Assembly: GCF_003131205.1 (NCBI RefSeq)
Contig: NZ_QFFY01000006.1
Span: 186,001 to 250,000, forward strand
Reading direction: 5' to 3'
DNA length: 64,000 nucleotides
DNA from: Occallatibacter savannae
Lineage (GTDB): Bacteria; Acidobacteriota; Terriglobia; Terriglobales; Acidobacteriaceae
Notes under the pieces: generated by a model
Databases searched by the model: none
Told to the model about the DNA's origin: nothing
The model's input: the letters and a program-made list of their open reading frames with translations, nothing else
Position numbers and translations under genes: made by a program
Shown: piece by piece, positions 28,103-38,370 of the stretch
Layout: each line of letters begins with the position of its first letter
Numbering within the stretch: position 1 is the first letter of the stretch

Positions 28103-28351
28103 CTATTTTATTCCGCCGTTGACGTGAATAACCTGAGCGTTCACCCAAGCTCACTTTTCTCCAGCCAGGAAGCTGACGGCACGCGCGACATCTTCAAGGC
28201 GCCCCAGTTGCCGTATTTCCCTGACTACCGTTTCAGCATCGTCCTTGCCGCGAGCATAGTTCACCCCTACGTCGAATCCGTCGCGCGCCAACTGTATCGA
28301 AACTGCGCGTCCAATCCCCCGTGACGGCCCGGTGACGATTGCTACTGGCAT
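28103..28351 (-). pseudogene. Short-chain dehydrogenase with a large internal deletion
   Basis: The frame starts MPVAIVTGPSRGIGRAVSIQLARDGFDV (TGxxxGIG cofactor motif) and continues to REIRQLGR, then jumps straight to LEDVARAVSFLAGEK, which in intact enzymes is near the C-terminus. The middle, with the catalytic Ser/Tyr/Lys, is absent. An in-frame TGA follows, after which the frame still reads WVNAQVIHVNGGI, the normal SDR end, to a TAG at 28103. The deletion kept the frame, and the stop is a second lesion. Confidence 0.85.
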
Positions 28352-28413
28352 GTTTCGTCCTCTCACGACTCGCCTACATAATCAAGTCTCCTATCAAAAC
28401 CTGTATACTTCCA

Positions 28414-28428
28414 ATGCATAATATGCAT
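28414..28428. promoter_or_regulatory. Palindrome before the LysR-type gene
   Basis: ATGCAT-AAT-ATGCAT, a perfect 6-bp inverted repeat with a three-base centre, lies eight bases before the ATG of the LysR-type gene and between it and the divergent SDR remnant. LysR boxes are of the T-N11-A type, which this contains. It may be the autoregulatory site and the former operator of the SDR gene. Confidence 0.5.
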
Positions 28429-28435
28429 AGACAAT

Positions 28436-29344
28436 ATGAATACAAGTCAACTTCGCCAGGTCGACCTTAATCTGCTCGTCGTATTTGCAGTCTTTGCTGA
28501 GGAACGGAGCGTCTCTGCCGCGGCGACACGCCTCCTTCTCACGCAATCCGCAGTCAGTCGAGCGCTCAACCGTATCCGCACGATGTTTAAGGATGATCTG
28601 TTCATTCGGGGAAAAGGGGGCTACGAGCTCACGCCGAATGCTGTGCGACTCTTGAAGGAACTGGAAGTCGTCCTACCTAGGATTGATCGTCTCGTTCGAG
28701 GAACGGAGTTCGATCCTCTGAGGGAAGAAGTTGTGTTCAAGATTGCTTGCACCGATTATTCAATAAGCATTCTTGGCCCACACATAACGAGGCGTGTTAT
28801 CAGCCCTGGCGGCAAGGCTTCTGTTTGGTTTGTAGCCTTTTCTGAATCGGTATACCGAGACTTGGAACAAGGCCATGTCGATCTCGCTTTCCAGGTTCAT
28901 GAAGAGAGAATCCCAGTCACCTTAGCAACGGAAAAGCTCTTTGAGGAGGAAATGGTCTGCATTGTGCCAGCTTCATGGACCAAGTTGTCACGCCTCTCAT
29001 TGAATCGTTATGCAGCCAGTGGGCATATCATCGTTTCTTTGCATGATTCGGTGCAGGCTTTTCCGGATAAAGCGCTACAGCGCCACGGAATTAAGCGAAA
29101 GTCGCTGCTCAGGGTACCGCATTTCCTGGCGGCTCTTGAGTGTGTTGAGGCGACAGATCTTGTTGCAACTGTTCCGAAGCGCTTCGCCGATAAATACGCA
29201 CGACACTTCCATGTCCGCGTCATTGCACCCCCGAAAGAGTTAGCGCGTTACGAGTATTGGATGGCATGGCACCCAAGACTCAATTCAGATTCTGCACATC
29301 AATGGTTGCGGCGTGAAGTCCGACAGGCGGCACGCTCACTTTGA
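28436..29344 (+). CDS. LysR-type transcriptional regulator
   Basis: 302 residues. The N-terminal winged HTH is typical of the NodD/SyrM-like branch: VDLNLLVVFAVFAEERSVSAAA, LLLTQSAVSRALNRIR and DDLFIRG. The effector domain (about 95-300) is a periplasmic-binding fold. LysR regulators normally control a divergent gene; here that gene is the deleted SDR, so the regulator may have lost its target. Start ATG at 28436; the palindrome at 28414-28428 leaves little room for a ribosome binding site. Confidence 0.9.
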   Translation: MNTSQLRQVDLNLLVVFAVFAEERSVSAAATRLLLTQSAVSRALNRIRTMFKDDLFIRGKGGYELTPNAVRLLKELEVVLPRIDRLVRGTEFDPLREEVVFKIACTDYSISILGPHITRRVISPGGKASVWFVAFSESVYRDLEQGHVDLAFQVHEERIPVTLATEKLFEEEMVCIVPASWTKLSRLSLNRYAASGHIIVSLHDSVQAFPDKALQRHGIKRKSLLRVPHFLAALECVEATDLVATVPKRFADKYARHFHVRVIAPPKELARYEYWMAWHPRLNSDSAHQWLRREVRQAARSL

Positions 29345-30215
29345 ACGCCGCTTACATTCGCGCTGTGGAGGTTATTTGGAACACCGAACTGCCGGCGTAG
29401 CGCGACAGACACCTCATAGACACTGAACAGAGTTCCACCAAGCTCTAATATCTACGCCATCGAGAACCAGAAGATCACGCAGGTCGTTTCGTGTTCGATT
29501 GACCTTGAGGGGCGGTGTAAGGACTAGCGGTCGCGTCGTCCATAGTGGCGGCCTCGTACAGCTATCGACAGTTGTCGCAATGACCCATCCGCAGCATGGG
29601 TCCGAATGCGAAATTATGTAGTGACTGGAGCTTCCGCAGTGCTTGGTGCGCAATGGTGAAACTCCTCGTCGGGCCTAAGGTTGTCAGCCGGCTGATGGAG
29701 CAACGCCGGCACCGGTATCCTCCGACTTGACGGGCAAGCGGAAATGAAGTGTTGGCCGTTGATTCCACGCCAAACCACCCTTCCAAATGGTTCTGCGACC
29801 CACCTGGACGTAGAGTCGGCTACGCGTTCTCCTGCCGAACCGACCCTAGCGGGTGCTGTGAAGAGAGCGCGTCGGCCGTTTCACGGCCAAGTGGACTGGA
29901 TTTGTAAAGCCTAGCCGACTTCCCAATACGAATCTGGCTTCTATGGGTGATTCGGCGATTTCCGATTCGCTGATGACGGCTGCCTGTCGATTCATTCTCA
30001 CGTTCAAAAAACAGCAGGGGAAACAAAGCTCAAGGAGAAGATGTAGGCTTGCGCCTACTTGGAAAATGCTCGAGCGTTGTCCACGTTCTTCGGCGGTGCT
30101 CAGAGACTAAGCGGTCGATACGAAGATTTTCTTGTAACGATCGGGGTTCGGAAATCACTAGCGATCAAGTCCACGACCGGATGCTTCGGGTTTTTCGCTC
30201 GACCAGGAGGGGCTC
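29345..30215. other. Long stretch without a supported gene
   Basis: About 870 bases between the LysR gene and the PQQ-like gene. The short ORFs on both strands have no motif, no ribosome binding site and odd composition. The promoter of the large secreted protein probably lies in its right end. Nothing else is supported. Confidence 0.45.
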
Positions 30216-33200
30216 ATGCGAGACTATGTTTCCCTGCGGGTTTTGCCGTGCATCATTTCAGTCTTTCTCGCCTGTTTAACTGTTCCTGCGCAAGATGGTG
30301 GACCGAAGATCAACGATCGCTTCCCTATCAGGGAACCAAACTCGCTCTCGCCTCCCATCGTCGGACCCATTGGCGAATGCGCCAAAGCGATTCACGTCTC
30401 TGGGTTCCTACCGCACGCGATTGTCCGTGTTCAGGTTAACGGGATCCAGAGGGCTTCGGCTCAGCCTTATTTCGCTGAGGCGGACATCGATCTTCCCGCG
30501 CCTCTAGCGCTGAACGATAAAGTCACGGCGACACAGCAGGTGCTTGGGATCACGAGCGCGCCCTCCGTAGTGCCCTCGGTCGCCAGCGCTTATCCGGCCC
30601 TCAATAAGCCGGTGGTTGGCCCAGACCTTTACTCCTGTGGACAGATCGTTCCCGCCAATATGCTCAACCCGGGTACAGTCGTCGATGTCTTCCGCAATGC
30701 CACCCCGTCGGCAATCGGGGAAGGGAATGCGACCCAGCCCTGGCAGCCGATCTTTACCCAAAGCTTAAACTCCGGTGACCACATCACCGTGATTCAGACA
30801 GCGTGCCCAAGTCTTCCCACCAAGAAACTCAGCCCCGTCTCTGATCCGGTCACCGTCAAATCTTCGCCGAATCCGCCCCCGGCGCCGAGCGTTGAGGCAT
30901 ATCCCGTGGGAGCCGATGCCGTGGTCCTCGATGGTCTTTTCGTGGGCGCAAATGTCCAGGTTCTCGACAATGGAGCGCCGTCCGGAAATGGCTTCGCGAC
31001 AGCGGCTCGGAACCGTGCGCCTCTTCAGCCCGCGGCGACCTCCAGTTCCAATGTATCGGCGACTCAGAAGCTCTGCACCACTAGTCCGCCCTCGACCTCC
31101 CAACCGCCGTCTACAACTCTTGGCGCTCCGGTACTGGTCGCGCCCGTTTGCGCAGGAACTCATTACGTCACCGTCCAGAACACCTACCCTAATGCCATCG
31201 TGGTTCTGTTTCGCAATGGCATGATTGCGGGCATGGCGGGTGGTGTGCTCGGGGATCTCACCATGGCTCTTGGAGGAGGCGCAACCTGGACCCTGGGAGA
31301 TGAGATCCACGTGATTCAGTATGTTGGCCCCGTCATCAGTCCTTCTTCAACCTCGCTTTTCGCCGACTGCTCACCATCGAATGTGCTCACCCAGCACAAC
31401 GACAACAGCCGCTCGGGTTCCTACCGGGCTGAAGTTCATCTCACGCCAGGGAACGTCTCGACCAACTTCGGCAAGCTTTATACGCGGAACGTGGACGGGG
31501 ACACGGTTTCGCAGCCTCTCTATTTGCGTGCTGTTCATACCAAGCTCGGGCTGAAAAACCTATTCTTCGTCACCACCTCGAAGAACAATGTATACGCCTT
31601 CGATGCAGAAAATTTCGACACCGATCCCACCCATGGTCTGGTTTGGCAGACAAACCTCTGCGCGTCGCTGCCAACAGGGGTGTGCGGAGAGACTTGGTCA
31701 CATTTGGTCGGGATCACCTCGACTCCGGTGATCGATCCAAACACCGGCACTCTCTATGTCATTGCCCGTTGCTCGGACGCGACCGTGAAGGGAAGAGACG
31801 GTCAAATCTTCCTCCATGCCCTCAACGTCCAGGACGGCACCGATCGCGTAAAGCCCGTCTTAATCCAGGCAACCGATCCATTGAATGCGGGTCTTCACTT
31901 TGATTTTCATTGCCAGCGAAATCGTCCTGGGCTGTTGCTGTCGAAAGGCGTTGTCTACGCCGCGTTCGCTACCTTCAGTTGCGACGCCGGTTGCGCAAGC
32001 GCTCCCTATCACGGGTGGGTTCTTGGCTACCGGGCTCTCGATCTTAAGCAAGTAGCAGTTTTTGATACCAGCCCCAACGCCGGTGAAGCCGGAATCTGGC
32101 AAACCGGGAACGGGCTTGTTGCGGCTGAGGATGGCTCGATCTTCTTTCAGACCGGCAACGGACCGACGTCGGAGCCTCTTCAGGACAGCTTCGTCAAACT
32201 CACGCCAAGCAGTTCGCCGGCAGGGCTTGCGCTCGCAGCCTCGTTTACACCGAACAATGCCGCGACCCTTTCAGGCGGTGATACGGACTTAGGTTCCGGT
32301 GGTCCAATGCTCTTGCCCGAGGGGCGGCTAATCGGTGGGGGGAAGCAGGGTCGCTACTACGTGCTTGATACCGGGACGATGTCCTTGAGTCAGAACTCCT
32401 CGCTTGATGCGCTCGGGTTCAACGGCTTTCAGGCCTTTTCAAATACCTACCACAACGACGCGACCAAGCCAGCGTGTCCGGCAGCAGGAGGCGCTGCCGG
32501 CTGCAACACCGGGTTCAATGGCGGCCTTTGCTACGTAGATCCGAAACAGTACGGTAATGGAGAACTCTGCGGGCCCAATATCCACGGGGGCCCGATCTTC
32601 TGGCAAACCAGCGCAACCGCTGGCACCGTGTTCGAGATGCCGGAAAAGGATTTCCTCAAAGGCTTCCATTACGACTTCTCAACTCACAAAGTCACAGAGT
32701 TGCCCGTTGTGACCGCAACCGGTGCCTTTGCAAAACCACCGACCGATGGGATGCCGGGTGGATTCAGTTCGATTTCATCCAACAAGATGATGAACGGAAT
32801 CGTATGGACATCGATGCCATTTGGGGACGGGCAGTGGAATCCAGTTCCGGGCCGACTTGCTGCATTCGATGCCGCGACTCTCAAACAACTCTGGGCCGAC
32901 GATGAGGACGTTCTGTTTGCAAAATCAGTTCCGCCAACAATCGCAGACGGCAAGGTGATTCGTGCGACCGCGGCCAATCAGGTCATCGTTTACGGATTGC
33001 TCAGACGAAAGAGACCCTTCCCATTCCCACTTCCGTTGGCTTGCGTCACCATTGCCGAGAAGTATCGAAACTATGGTGGCCTGAGCGGACTGCTCGGGCG
33101 AAGCGAGGGGGAAGAACAAGTAATCGATGATCAATCGCGTGGTCGCTTCCAGAACTATTTGGGATCCGTCTTCGGACCTGCGCGCACCATCGCCTCCGAG

Positions 33201-33527
33201 CGCCAGCATCCCGATTCTCCGATGCCCACCTGCTCAGTTCCGAGAGGCGAGACCACAGTCCTTGAATCCTCGATCTATTGGACTGAACGGACCTGTGCTC
33301 ATGTTGTCGAAGGCCAGATCCGTAGCCTGTGGCTCGCCTCAGGTGGTCCCAAAGGAAAGCTAGGGTACCCCATCAGCGATGAAACGCTCACTCCGGATCG
33401 AATCGGTCGGCTGAGCAAGTTCGAACATGGTGAGATCTGGTGGTACCCGGAGAAGGGCGCCTCTGTCCGAATGGAAAAGGAGAGCACAGGGGAAAGGAGC
33501 CGACGATCACCTAAGAAGACACCGTGA
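30216..33527 (+). CDS. Secreted multidomain protein with PQQ-like beta-propeller and LGFP-type repeats
   Basis: 1103 residues, with AGGAGG five to six bases before the ATG and a signal peptide ending TVPAQDG. Residues about 30-390 are Pro/Thr-rich strands of several Ig-like units, each with a VQVNG or VFRNG-type strand and a paired Cys. Residues about 395-900 read as a beta-propeller of PQQ/WD type (NVYAFDAENF, TLYVIARCS, LAAFDAATLKQLW). The last 150 residues hold LGFP-type repeats (LWLASGGPKGKLGYPISDE, then KFEHGEIWWYPEKG), which elsewhere bind cell-wall polysaccharide. An extracellular or cell-surface role is likely; no catalytic residues can be named. Confidence 0.75.
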   Translation: MRDYVSLRVLPCIISVFLACLTVPAQDGGPKINDRFPIREPNSLSPPIVGPIGECAKAIHVSGFLPHAIVRVQVNGIQRASAQPYFAEADIDLPAPLALNDKVTATQQVLGITSAPSVVPSVASAYPALNKPVVGPDLYSCGQIVPANMLNPGTVVDVFRNATPSAIGEGNATQPWQPIFTQSLNSGDHITVIQTACPSLPTKKLSPVSDPVTVKSSPNPPPAPSVEAYPVGADAVVLDGLFVGANVQVLDNGAPSGNGFATAARNRAPLQPAATSSSNVSATQKLCTTSPPSTSQPPSTTLGAPVLVAPVCAGTHYVTVQNTYPNAIVVLFRNGMIAGMAGGVLGDLTMALGGGATWTLGDEIHVIQYVGPVISPSSTSLFADCSPSNVLTQHNDNSRSGSYRAEVHLTPGNVSTNFGKLYTRNVDGDTVSQPLYLRAVHTKLGLKNLFFVTTSKNNVYAFDAENFDTDPTHGLVWQTNLCASLPTGVCGETWSHLVGITSTPVIDPNTGTLYVIARCSDATVKGRDGQIFLHALNVQDGTDRVKPVLIQATDPLNAGLHFDFHCQRNRPGLLLSKGVVYAAFATFSCDAGCASAPYHGWVLGYRALDLKQVAVFDTSPNAGEAGIWQTGNGLVAAEDGSIFFQTGNGPTSEPLQDSFVKLTPSSSPAGLALAASFTPNNAATLSGGDTDLGSGGPMLLPEGRLIGGGKQGRYYVLDTGTMSLSQNSSLDALGFNGFQAFSNTYHNDATKPACPAAGGAAGCNTGFNGGLCYVDPKQYGNGELCGPNIHGGPIFWQTSATAGTVFEMPEKDFLKGFHYDFSTHKVTELPVVTATGAFAKPPTDGMPGGFSSISSNKMMNGIVWTSMPFGDGQWNPVPGRLAAFDAATLKQLWADDEDVLFAKSVPPTIADGKVIRATAANQVIVYGLLRRKRPFPFPLPLACVTIAEKYRNYGGLSGLLGRSEGEEQVIDDQSRGRFQNYLGSVFGPARTIASERQHPDSPMPTCSVPRGETTVLESSIYWTERTCAHVVEGQIRSLWLASGGPKGKLGYPISDETLTPDRIGRLSKFEHGEIWWYPEKGASVRMEKESTGERSRRSPKKTP

Positions 33528-33702
33528 CCGGACGGTATTGAATCACGAACTCGATTCACGACCTACTCTGCAAAGCTGGCTCGATGCCAACATTTCGGTA
33601 CTCAACGTCGCGCTAAGATCTTTGCCGGCTGCCCAGACCACAGGTCCGAGATGTCCGTTGGTGAAATGCCGCTGAAGAAAGATCCCCGCTTACAATGCGA
33701 GA

Positions 33703-34083
33703 ATGATCTCGAGATTCTGGATTGCAACCTTGGTGGCCTTGCTTCTCACGCCTTCTGGTACGGGTTCCGCGGCCCATCGCTTGCTCAAGCCCAAAACCAT
33801 CCTTGTCGTTGTCACCGTGCGTTGGAAGCCGAGTACGACAACACAGCAGAAGCATCGCATACTCGATGGAGTAGCCACCATGGGCCAGGAGATTCACGGA
33901 ATTCAGCGCGTTTGGATCGACTCGCCAAAGGTGCAGCCACCTGGGTTCGAGACCGCTTTCGCACTTGAGTTCACTGACCGAGCAGCGCTGAATGCGTTCG
34001 CGACCGATCCTGTGCACAAGCGTTGGGACGAGATCTTCGTTCCGCAATTCGAAACGGTGTATGCCCAGGAAATCACGAACTGA
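33703..34083 (+). CDS. Secreted Dabb (stress-responsive A/B barrel) domain protein
   Basis: 126 residues. An N-terminal signal-like segment (FWIATLVALLLTPSGTGSAA) precedes a single Dabb fold: KTILVVVTVRWKPSTTTQQ, then FETAFALEFTDRAALNAFATDP and HKRWDEIFVPQFE. Dabb proteins are dimeric ferredoxin-like alpha/beta barrels; some are polyketide or olivetolic-acid cyclases, many have no known role. A secreted version is less usual. It follows the large propeller gene by about 175 bases. Confidence 0.75.
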   Translation: MISRFWIATLVALLLTPSGTGSAAHRLLKPKTILVVVTVRWKPSTTTQQKHRILDGVATMGQEIHGIQRVWIDSPKVQPPGFETAFALEFTDRAALNAFATDPVHKRWDEIFVPQFETVYAQEITN

Positions 34084-34787
34084 TCAGGGACAAACGACGC
34101 CTGATGTCGGCTATTTCGCCACAAATCTGAATGCCAAGACCAATGCGTAATGAGATCGCGGGCTCGTCAATGAAGGTGCGCATCCTGTAGCGCCTATGCG
34201 CTCCGCTCGGAGCAAGATCGCCCAAGAGCCAATCGCCTCGTTGAAGATGGACGCCCTTCGAACCCAACAGCTCCCCTAACACATTTAGTCATTCTGTTCG
34301 CTCCATCATGAGCACGGAGCTCAAATCTCGCGACACTTCCCGACCCCCTCGGCTAAAGCAGCGTGAGGGTAGCATCGAAAATCCTGCGGGTTGCAGCAGC
34401 CGGAGGCAGTTCAACTCCGGCCAGCCGCGTTTATGAACAAGTCGGGGAGCAAGGTAAACCAGGAATTGTTTCGGGCCTCTGCGTTCAAGTCGGATGAAAC
34501 GTGATCGCGTGCTCGTGTGAGCCTGAGTGAACGGTGTCCCTAACCCGTTGCTGATGCCGATAACGCTCTAGAAATCATAGATCGCGTAAGTCCTTTAATA
34601 AATCCGTTTACAGCACTTACGTGAAGTCAAGAGATTTGTTCAAGTCCCTTGTTCCAAAGAAGAAACTATTCCAAAAATCTTGACAGGTCTCAAAGAGTAG
34701 CCTACCTTTTCCCTCGCGACATTCCACAGCAACGCAGCAGTCGGCTATGACCGCCTTGCAGAAGTTCCGACCGATTTGGAGACCTGT
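34084..34787. promoter_or_regulatory. Upstream region of the TonB-dependent receptor gene
   Basis: Holds no supported gene. A sigma70-like promoter is visible: TTGACA at 34680-34685, 17 bases, TACCTT at 34703-34708. Further up, a 7-bp inverted repeat CGTAAGT/ACTTACG (34585-34591 and 34615-34621) with a 23-base spacer could be an operator. Confidence 0.45.
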
Positions 34788-37700
34788 ATGACCAGACGAT
34801 GGACTACGCACATCTTGAACCTCGCCTTCGTGATGCTTCTCCTTGCAGCTCAACCAACCGCTTACGCTCAGTTCAACAGCAGCCTGGAGGGCGTGATCAG
34901 CGATCAGACTGGTGCGGTGATGCCGGATGCAAGGGTGGTGCTGAGGGACGTGGCCACAAACATCACGAGGGTAGGTACAACGAACGCGTCAGGATACTTC
35001 AGGTTCAACGGCCTCGGGCCGGGCAGCTACGAGATCGCAGTTGAAGCAAATGGCTTCGCCAAGAAGGTGGTAGCAGCGCAGGTCGCGCAGGATCAGGCGA
35101 CCAATGTAAACGTGAAGCTTTTTCTCGCTAGCCAGACCTCTATGGTCACGGTAAGCGCGGAGCAGACTGCGCTGAATACCGACGAGACGCGGCTCGCGGC
35201 AACGCTTGCATCAGAACAGATCTCAAACCTGCCCCTGCAAAATGGCGACGTGCTGTCTGTAGTTCGCGTGGCGCCTGGTGTCACCGGCATCGATGAGGAC
35301 CGGAATCTGTGGTCAATCAATATTGGCTCTACGGGGATGAACGCGCAGGCTAACGGGAGGCCTTCCGGTTCCAATTCGTACGAATTGGATGGAGTGAGTA
35401 TCGAAAGCAATTCGAAGGGCACAGGAACTCAGATCGAGTTTGTGCCGCAGCCTGACATGCTGCAGGAGGTCTCGATGGAGGTAAATAACTACTCCGTCGA
35501 TTACGGCGCCTCTTCGTCAATGAAGATCAACATGACCACAAAGGGCGGCAGTAACGACTTTCACGGAAGCCTGGGAACGCGTTATAGCGGCAGAGGATTG
35601 AATTCCACGGGGTTCAACACCACGCCATCGCTGCCATTCTCCCGCCGTTGGTACATGGGAACCATAGGGGGCCCGATCGTCAAGAACAGGACATTCTTTT
35701 TCTTCTCCTATCTGCATCAGACGCAGATCACCGCTATCTCCGGACTTGTCCACTATGCCACCAACGAGTTTGTTGGCGGCCCGAACAGCTGGGCGGCGCA
35801 GACCTATCCAAACAGCGTCAATGTGCAGAAGCTGCTCATTCCGTTTCCCGCTGGCGACTCGACCATCTCGGGGCAAAAAGCGGCCCTGCAGAAGACAGGC
35901 GTTGTGCAGCATGCCTCCGATCAGTTTCAACAGTCGCCTGGAGTCTGCGCCGTTCCTGAGCGGAGCGGACCATGGTTCTTTGGGCACAATACGGGCGTGT
36001 TCCATCCGATTGACTGCGGAATGGAGATTGTCGACACGGGCGTTCTGAACCAAAGCCCGCGTGTAAACGGATTCCAACTGAATGGCCGTTTGGATCAGTA
36101 TTTCCGGAACGGCAACGATCGCGTTTATGCGGCCTATCTGCTTCAACCTCAGACTTCGGACTTTATATGGTGGCGTCCCGGCTTCAATTCGACTACCCCC
36201 GGCGGCACTCGCTATCTAAATTTCAATTACACGCACATTTTCACACCATCACTGTTGAACCAGGCGGCCTTCAGCTACATGCGGGTCTACAGTGCGTTCA
36301 ATGGTAGCCCGGCGAATACCATTCCGTTCCTCAGCCTGATGCTGGGCACGGGTAACGATGCAACTGACTACTTTGGCACTCCTGGATCGCCGACTAACAA
36401 TCACGAGCACGATTTTCAGATGCGCGATGACGTGACTTGGAATCGAGGCCGGCACAACTTGAAGTTCGGATTCAACACGAAGCATCTGAATTACTACGAG
36501 AACCAGGCGGGGTGGATTTCCAAACCTGAGGTGCCGATCTACTGGAACTGGAGCGACATGTTCGACGGACATCCGTCGGGCTACAACCTTTCAACACTCG
36601 GCGGCCTTGACGGAAAGTTCCTGCCGAACATCTACGGCGATAAGGCGACGCAGTTTGGATTTTACGTTCAAGATGACTGGAAGGTGAGCCCGAAGCTCCT
36701 GCTGACGATGGGTCTGCGGTGGGATGACTACGGTAATCCGGCGCCACTTGGATCAGAGGTTCTGCCGTTCTACAACATGGTGCGGCCCTCGGGCGTGTCA
36801 CTTCGTGACGCGATCGTGAACAATCAGCTATCGACCAGAAAGATGTCCACCTCCTGGCTTGGTCGGGAGAATAAGAACATTCTTCCGCGCGTCGGGTTTG
36901 CATACTCCCCGAATCCGGCTTTGAAGCTTACGATCCACGGAGGGATCGGGCTGTACGAGGATGCGCTCAACTTGCAGGGCGTGCAGGGAGGCATCATAAA
37001 CTCGCCGAATTACCTGAACCTGAGCTTTTCGATGTTCGCCTCTTCGGCACCTTTAAACGTGATCGACGTTCGGAATTTGTATGGCACGGATTGGAAAGCT
37101 CCAGCCCCCTTCGGACGAACCTATCAGTATCCGGCGATTACTCCGAACGGAGTGGATGCGCACGGCGAGGTCTACCAGGACGCGGCACATACTTCCGTAA
37201 TTCGTACAAACTTGCAGGGGCAGGACCTGAATCTCAGCCCGCAGAAGACCATGCTGTATAACCTGCAGGCCGAGAAGGAGCTGAACTGGAATGTAATTGT
37301 CGGGCTTGGCTATTCAGGCTCCTACTCATGGGATCAGTTTGGCAGCGGAAACTACAACGCGTTTCCTGGCGACGAAATCCAGCACGGCGGCAAGTACACC
37401 TATCTCAGTCAGGAATGGAATGACATCGGCTACAGGAAAAACATTTGGACGTCAAACTACAACGCTCTTCTCGTTACTGCAAGGCAGAACCACGGGAAAT
37501 TGAGCTGGCAAGGATCATTTACCTGGTCAAAGAACCTGGGGTACGGCGGCCTTGTTCCGGATATTTATGATCCGTTCCACTATTACGGACCGGTAAGCGG
37601 TTCAGTACCGGTTGGTGCAAATGGCAGCGCTCAGTATGAATTCCCCGGCAGGACGCTTAAGAATCCGCTGGAGCGGGCGATTCTTGGTGGTTGGGAAATC

Positions 37701-38258
37701 AGCGGCTTGTTCACGGCACAATCGGGCACTCCTCTCTCTCTGATTACAACAGCGAACTTCAATCCTTCTGCCGGAGCTGATCCCGGACAGGGCGGCGATT
37801 ACCTTGGCAACAACAACCCGAACGCGCTGGTGGATATCGCCAGTGGGGTGAAGAAGAAGGGATACTCACGAACTGAATTCCGCAAAGGAATGTTCTGCGA
37901 CAAGTTCGGATACTGCTCCAATTCTTTACCAAAGACGAACACTCTTGCATTCAACCCAACGGGCTACGGAACCCAACCGGTGTATGGGGGGAAGAACCAG
38001 GGCTACAACAGCTTCTACGGCCCGGGCTACCTAGCGGTGGACAGCGGTCTGCACAAGAAGGTTATCCTCCCGTGGCTACGAAATGAAAACAGCAGCACAT
38101 TGACCCTTGGAATCGAGGGCACGAACATCCTGAACCGAGTGAACCTCTCGGCTCCAGCCTCCACGGATTTCAAGAACACGAGCAGCTTCGGCCTTGGCGT
38201 GTCGCAGGCAGCAAACCAGGCTCGTGTGTTTCAGGTCATGGGCAAGTTCGAGTTTTAG
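34788..38258 (+). CDS. TonB-dependent receptor, Oar-like, with carboxypeptidase-regulatory domain
   Basis: 1156 residues from the ATG at 34788 (GGAG eight bases upstream); a TTG at 34776 is less likely. After a signal peptide ending AYAQF comes a carboxypeptidase-regulatory-like domain (LEGVISDQTGAVMPDARV, then FNGLGPGSYEI), a plug with VDYGASSSMKINMTTKGG and a 22-strand-type barrel ending in Phe (GKFEF). This is the acidobacterial SusC-like class that imports oligosaccharides across the outer membrane using TonB. No SusD-like lipoprotein follows. It opens the sugar gene group at 34.8-47.8 kb. Confidence 0.9.
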   Translation: MTRRWTTHILNLAFVMLLLAAQPTAYAQFNSSLEGVISDQTGAVMPDARVVLRDVATNITRVGTTNASGYFRFNGLGPGSYEIAVEANGFAKKVVAAQVAQDQATNVNVKLFLASQTSMVTVSAEQTALNTDETRLAATLASEQISNLPLQNGDVLSVVRVAPGVTGIDEDRNLWSINIGSTGMNAQANGRPSGSNSYELDGVSIESNSKGTGTQIEFVPQPDMLQEVSMEVNNYSVDYGASSSMKINMTTKGGSNDFHGSLGTRYSGRGLNSTGFNTTPSLPFSRRWYMGTIGGPIVKNRTFFFFSYLHQTQITAISGLVHYATNEFVGGPNSWAAQTYPNSVNVQKLLIPFPAGDSTISGQKAALQKTGVVQHASDQFQQSPGVCAVPERSGPWFFGHNTGVFHPIDCGMEIVDTGVLNQSPRVNGFQLNGRLDQYFRNGNDRVYAAYLLQPQTSDFIWWRPGFNSTTPGGTRYLNFNYTHIFTPSLLNQAAFSYMRVYSAFNGSPANTIPFLSLMLGTGNDATDYFGTPGSPTNNHEHDFQMRDDVTWNRGRHNLKFGFNTKHLNYYENQAGWISKPEVPIYWNWSDMFDGHPSGYNLSTLGGLDGKFLPNIYGDKATQFGFYVQDDWKVSPKLLLTMGLRWDDYGNPAPLGSEVLPFYNMVRPSGVSLRDAIVNNQLSTRKMSTSWLGRENKNILPRVGFAYSPNPALKLTIHGGIGLYEDALNLQGVQGGIINSPNYLNLSFSMFASSAPLNVIDVRNLYGTDWKAPAPFGRTYQYPAITPNGVDAHGEVYQDAAHTSVIRTNLQGQDLNLSPQKTMLYNLQAEKELNWNVIVGLGYSGSYSWDQFGSGNYNAFPGDEIQHGGKYTYLSQEWNDIGYRKNIWTSNYNALLVTARQNHGKLSWQGSFTWSKNLGYGGLVPDIYDPFHYYGPVSGSVPVGANGSAQYEFPGRTLKNPLERAILGGWEISGLFTAQSGTPLSLITTANFNPSAGADPGQGGDYLGNNNPNALVDIASGVKKKGYSRTEFRKGMFCDKFGYCSNSLPKTNTLAFNPTGYGTQPVYGGKNQGYNSFYGPGYLAVDSGLHKKVILPWLRNENSSTLTLGIEGTNILNRVNLSAPASTDFKNTSSFGLGVSQAANQARVFQVMGKFEF

Positions 38259-38299
38259 TTCCGTAAGCTACTGGGCTTCGCGTCGCCTCCTGAACGCAT

Positions 38300-38339
38300 C
38301 CCGGCTTTCACAGGCCCATGAGAGCCGGGCTTTTCTTTT
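38300..38339 (+). terminator. Rho-independent terminator after the TonB-dependent receptor gene
   Basis: Stem CCCGGCT/AGCCGGG (38300-38306 and 38323-38329) with a 16-base loop that can extend the pairing, followed by CTTTTCTTTT. It lies 40 bases past the receptor stop. Confidence 0.75.
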
Positions 38340-38370
38340 CGAAAACTCTGGATGTGCAAAGGACCAATTC

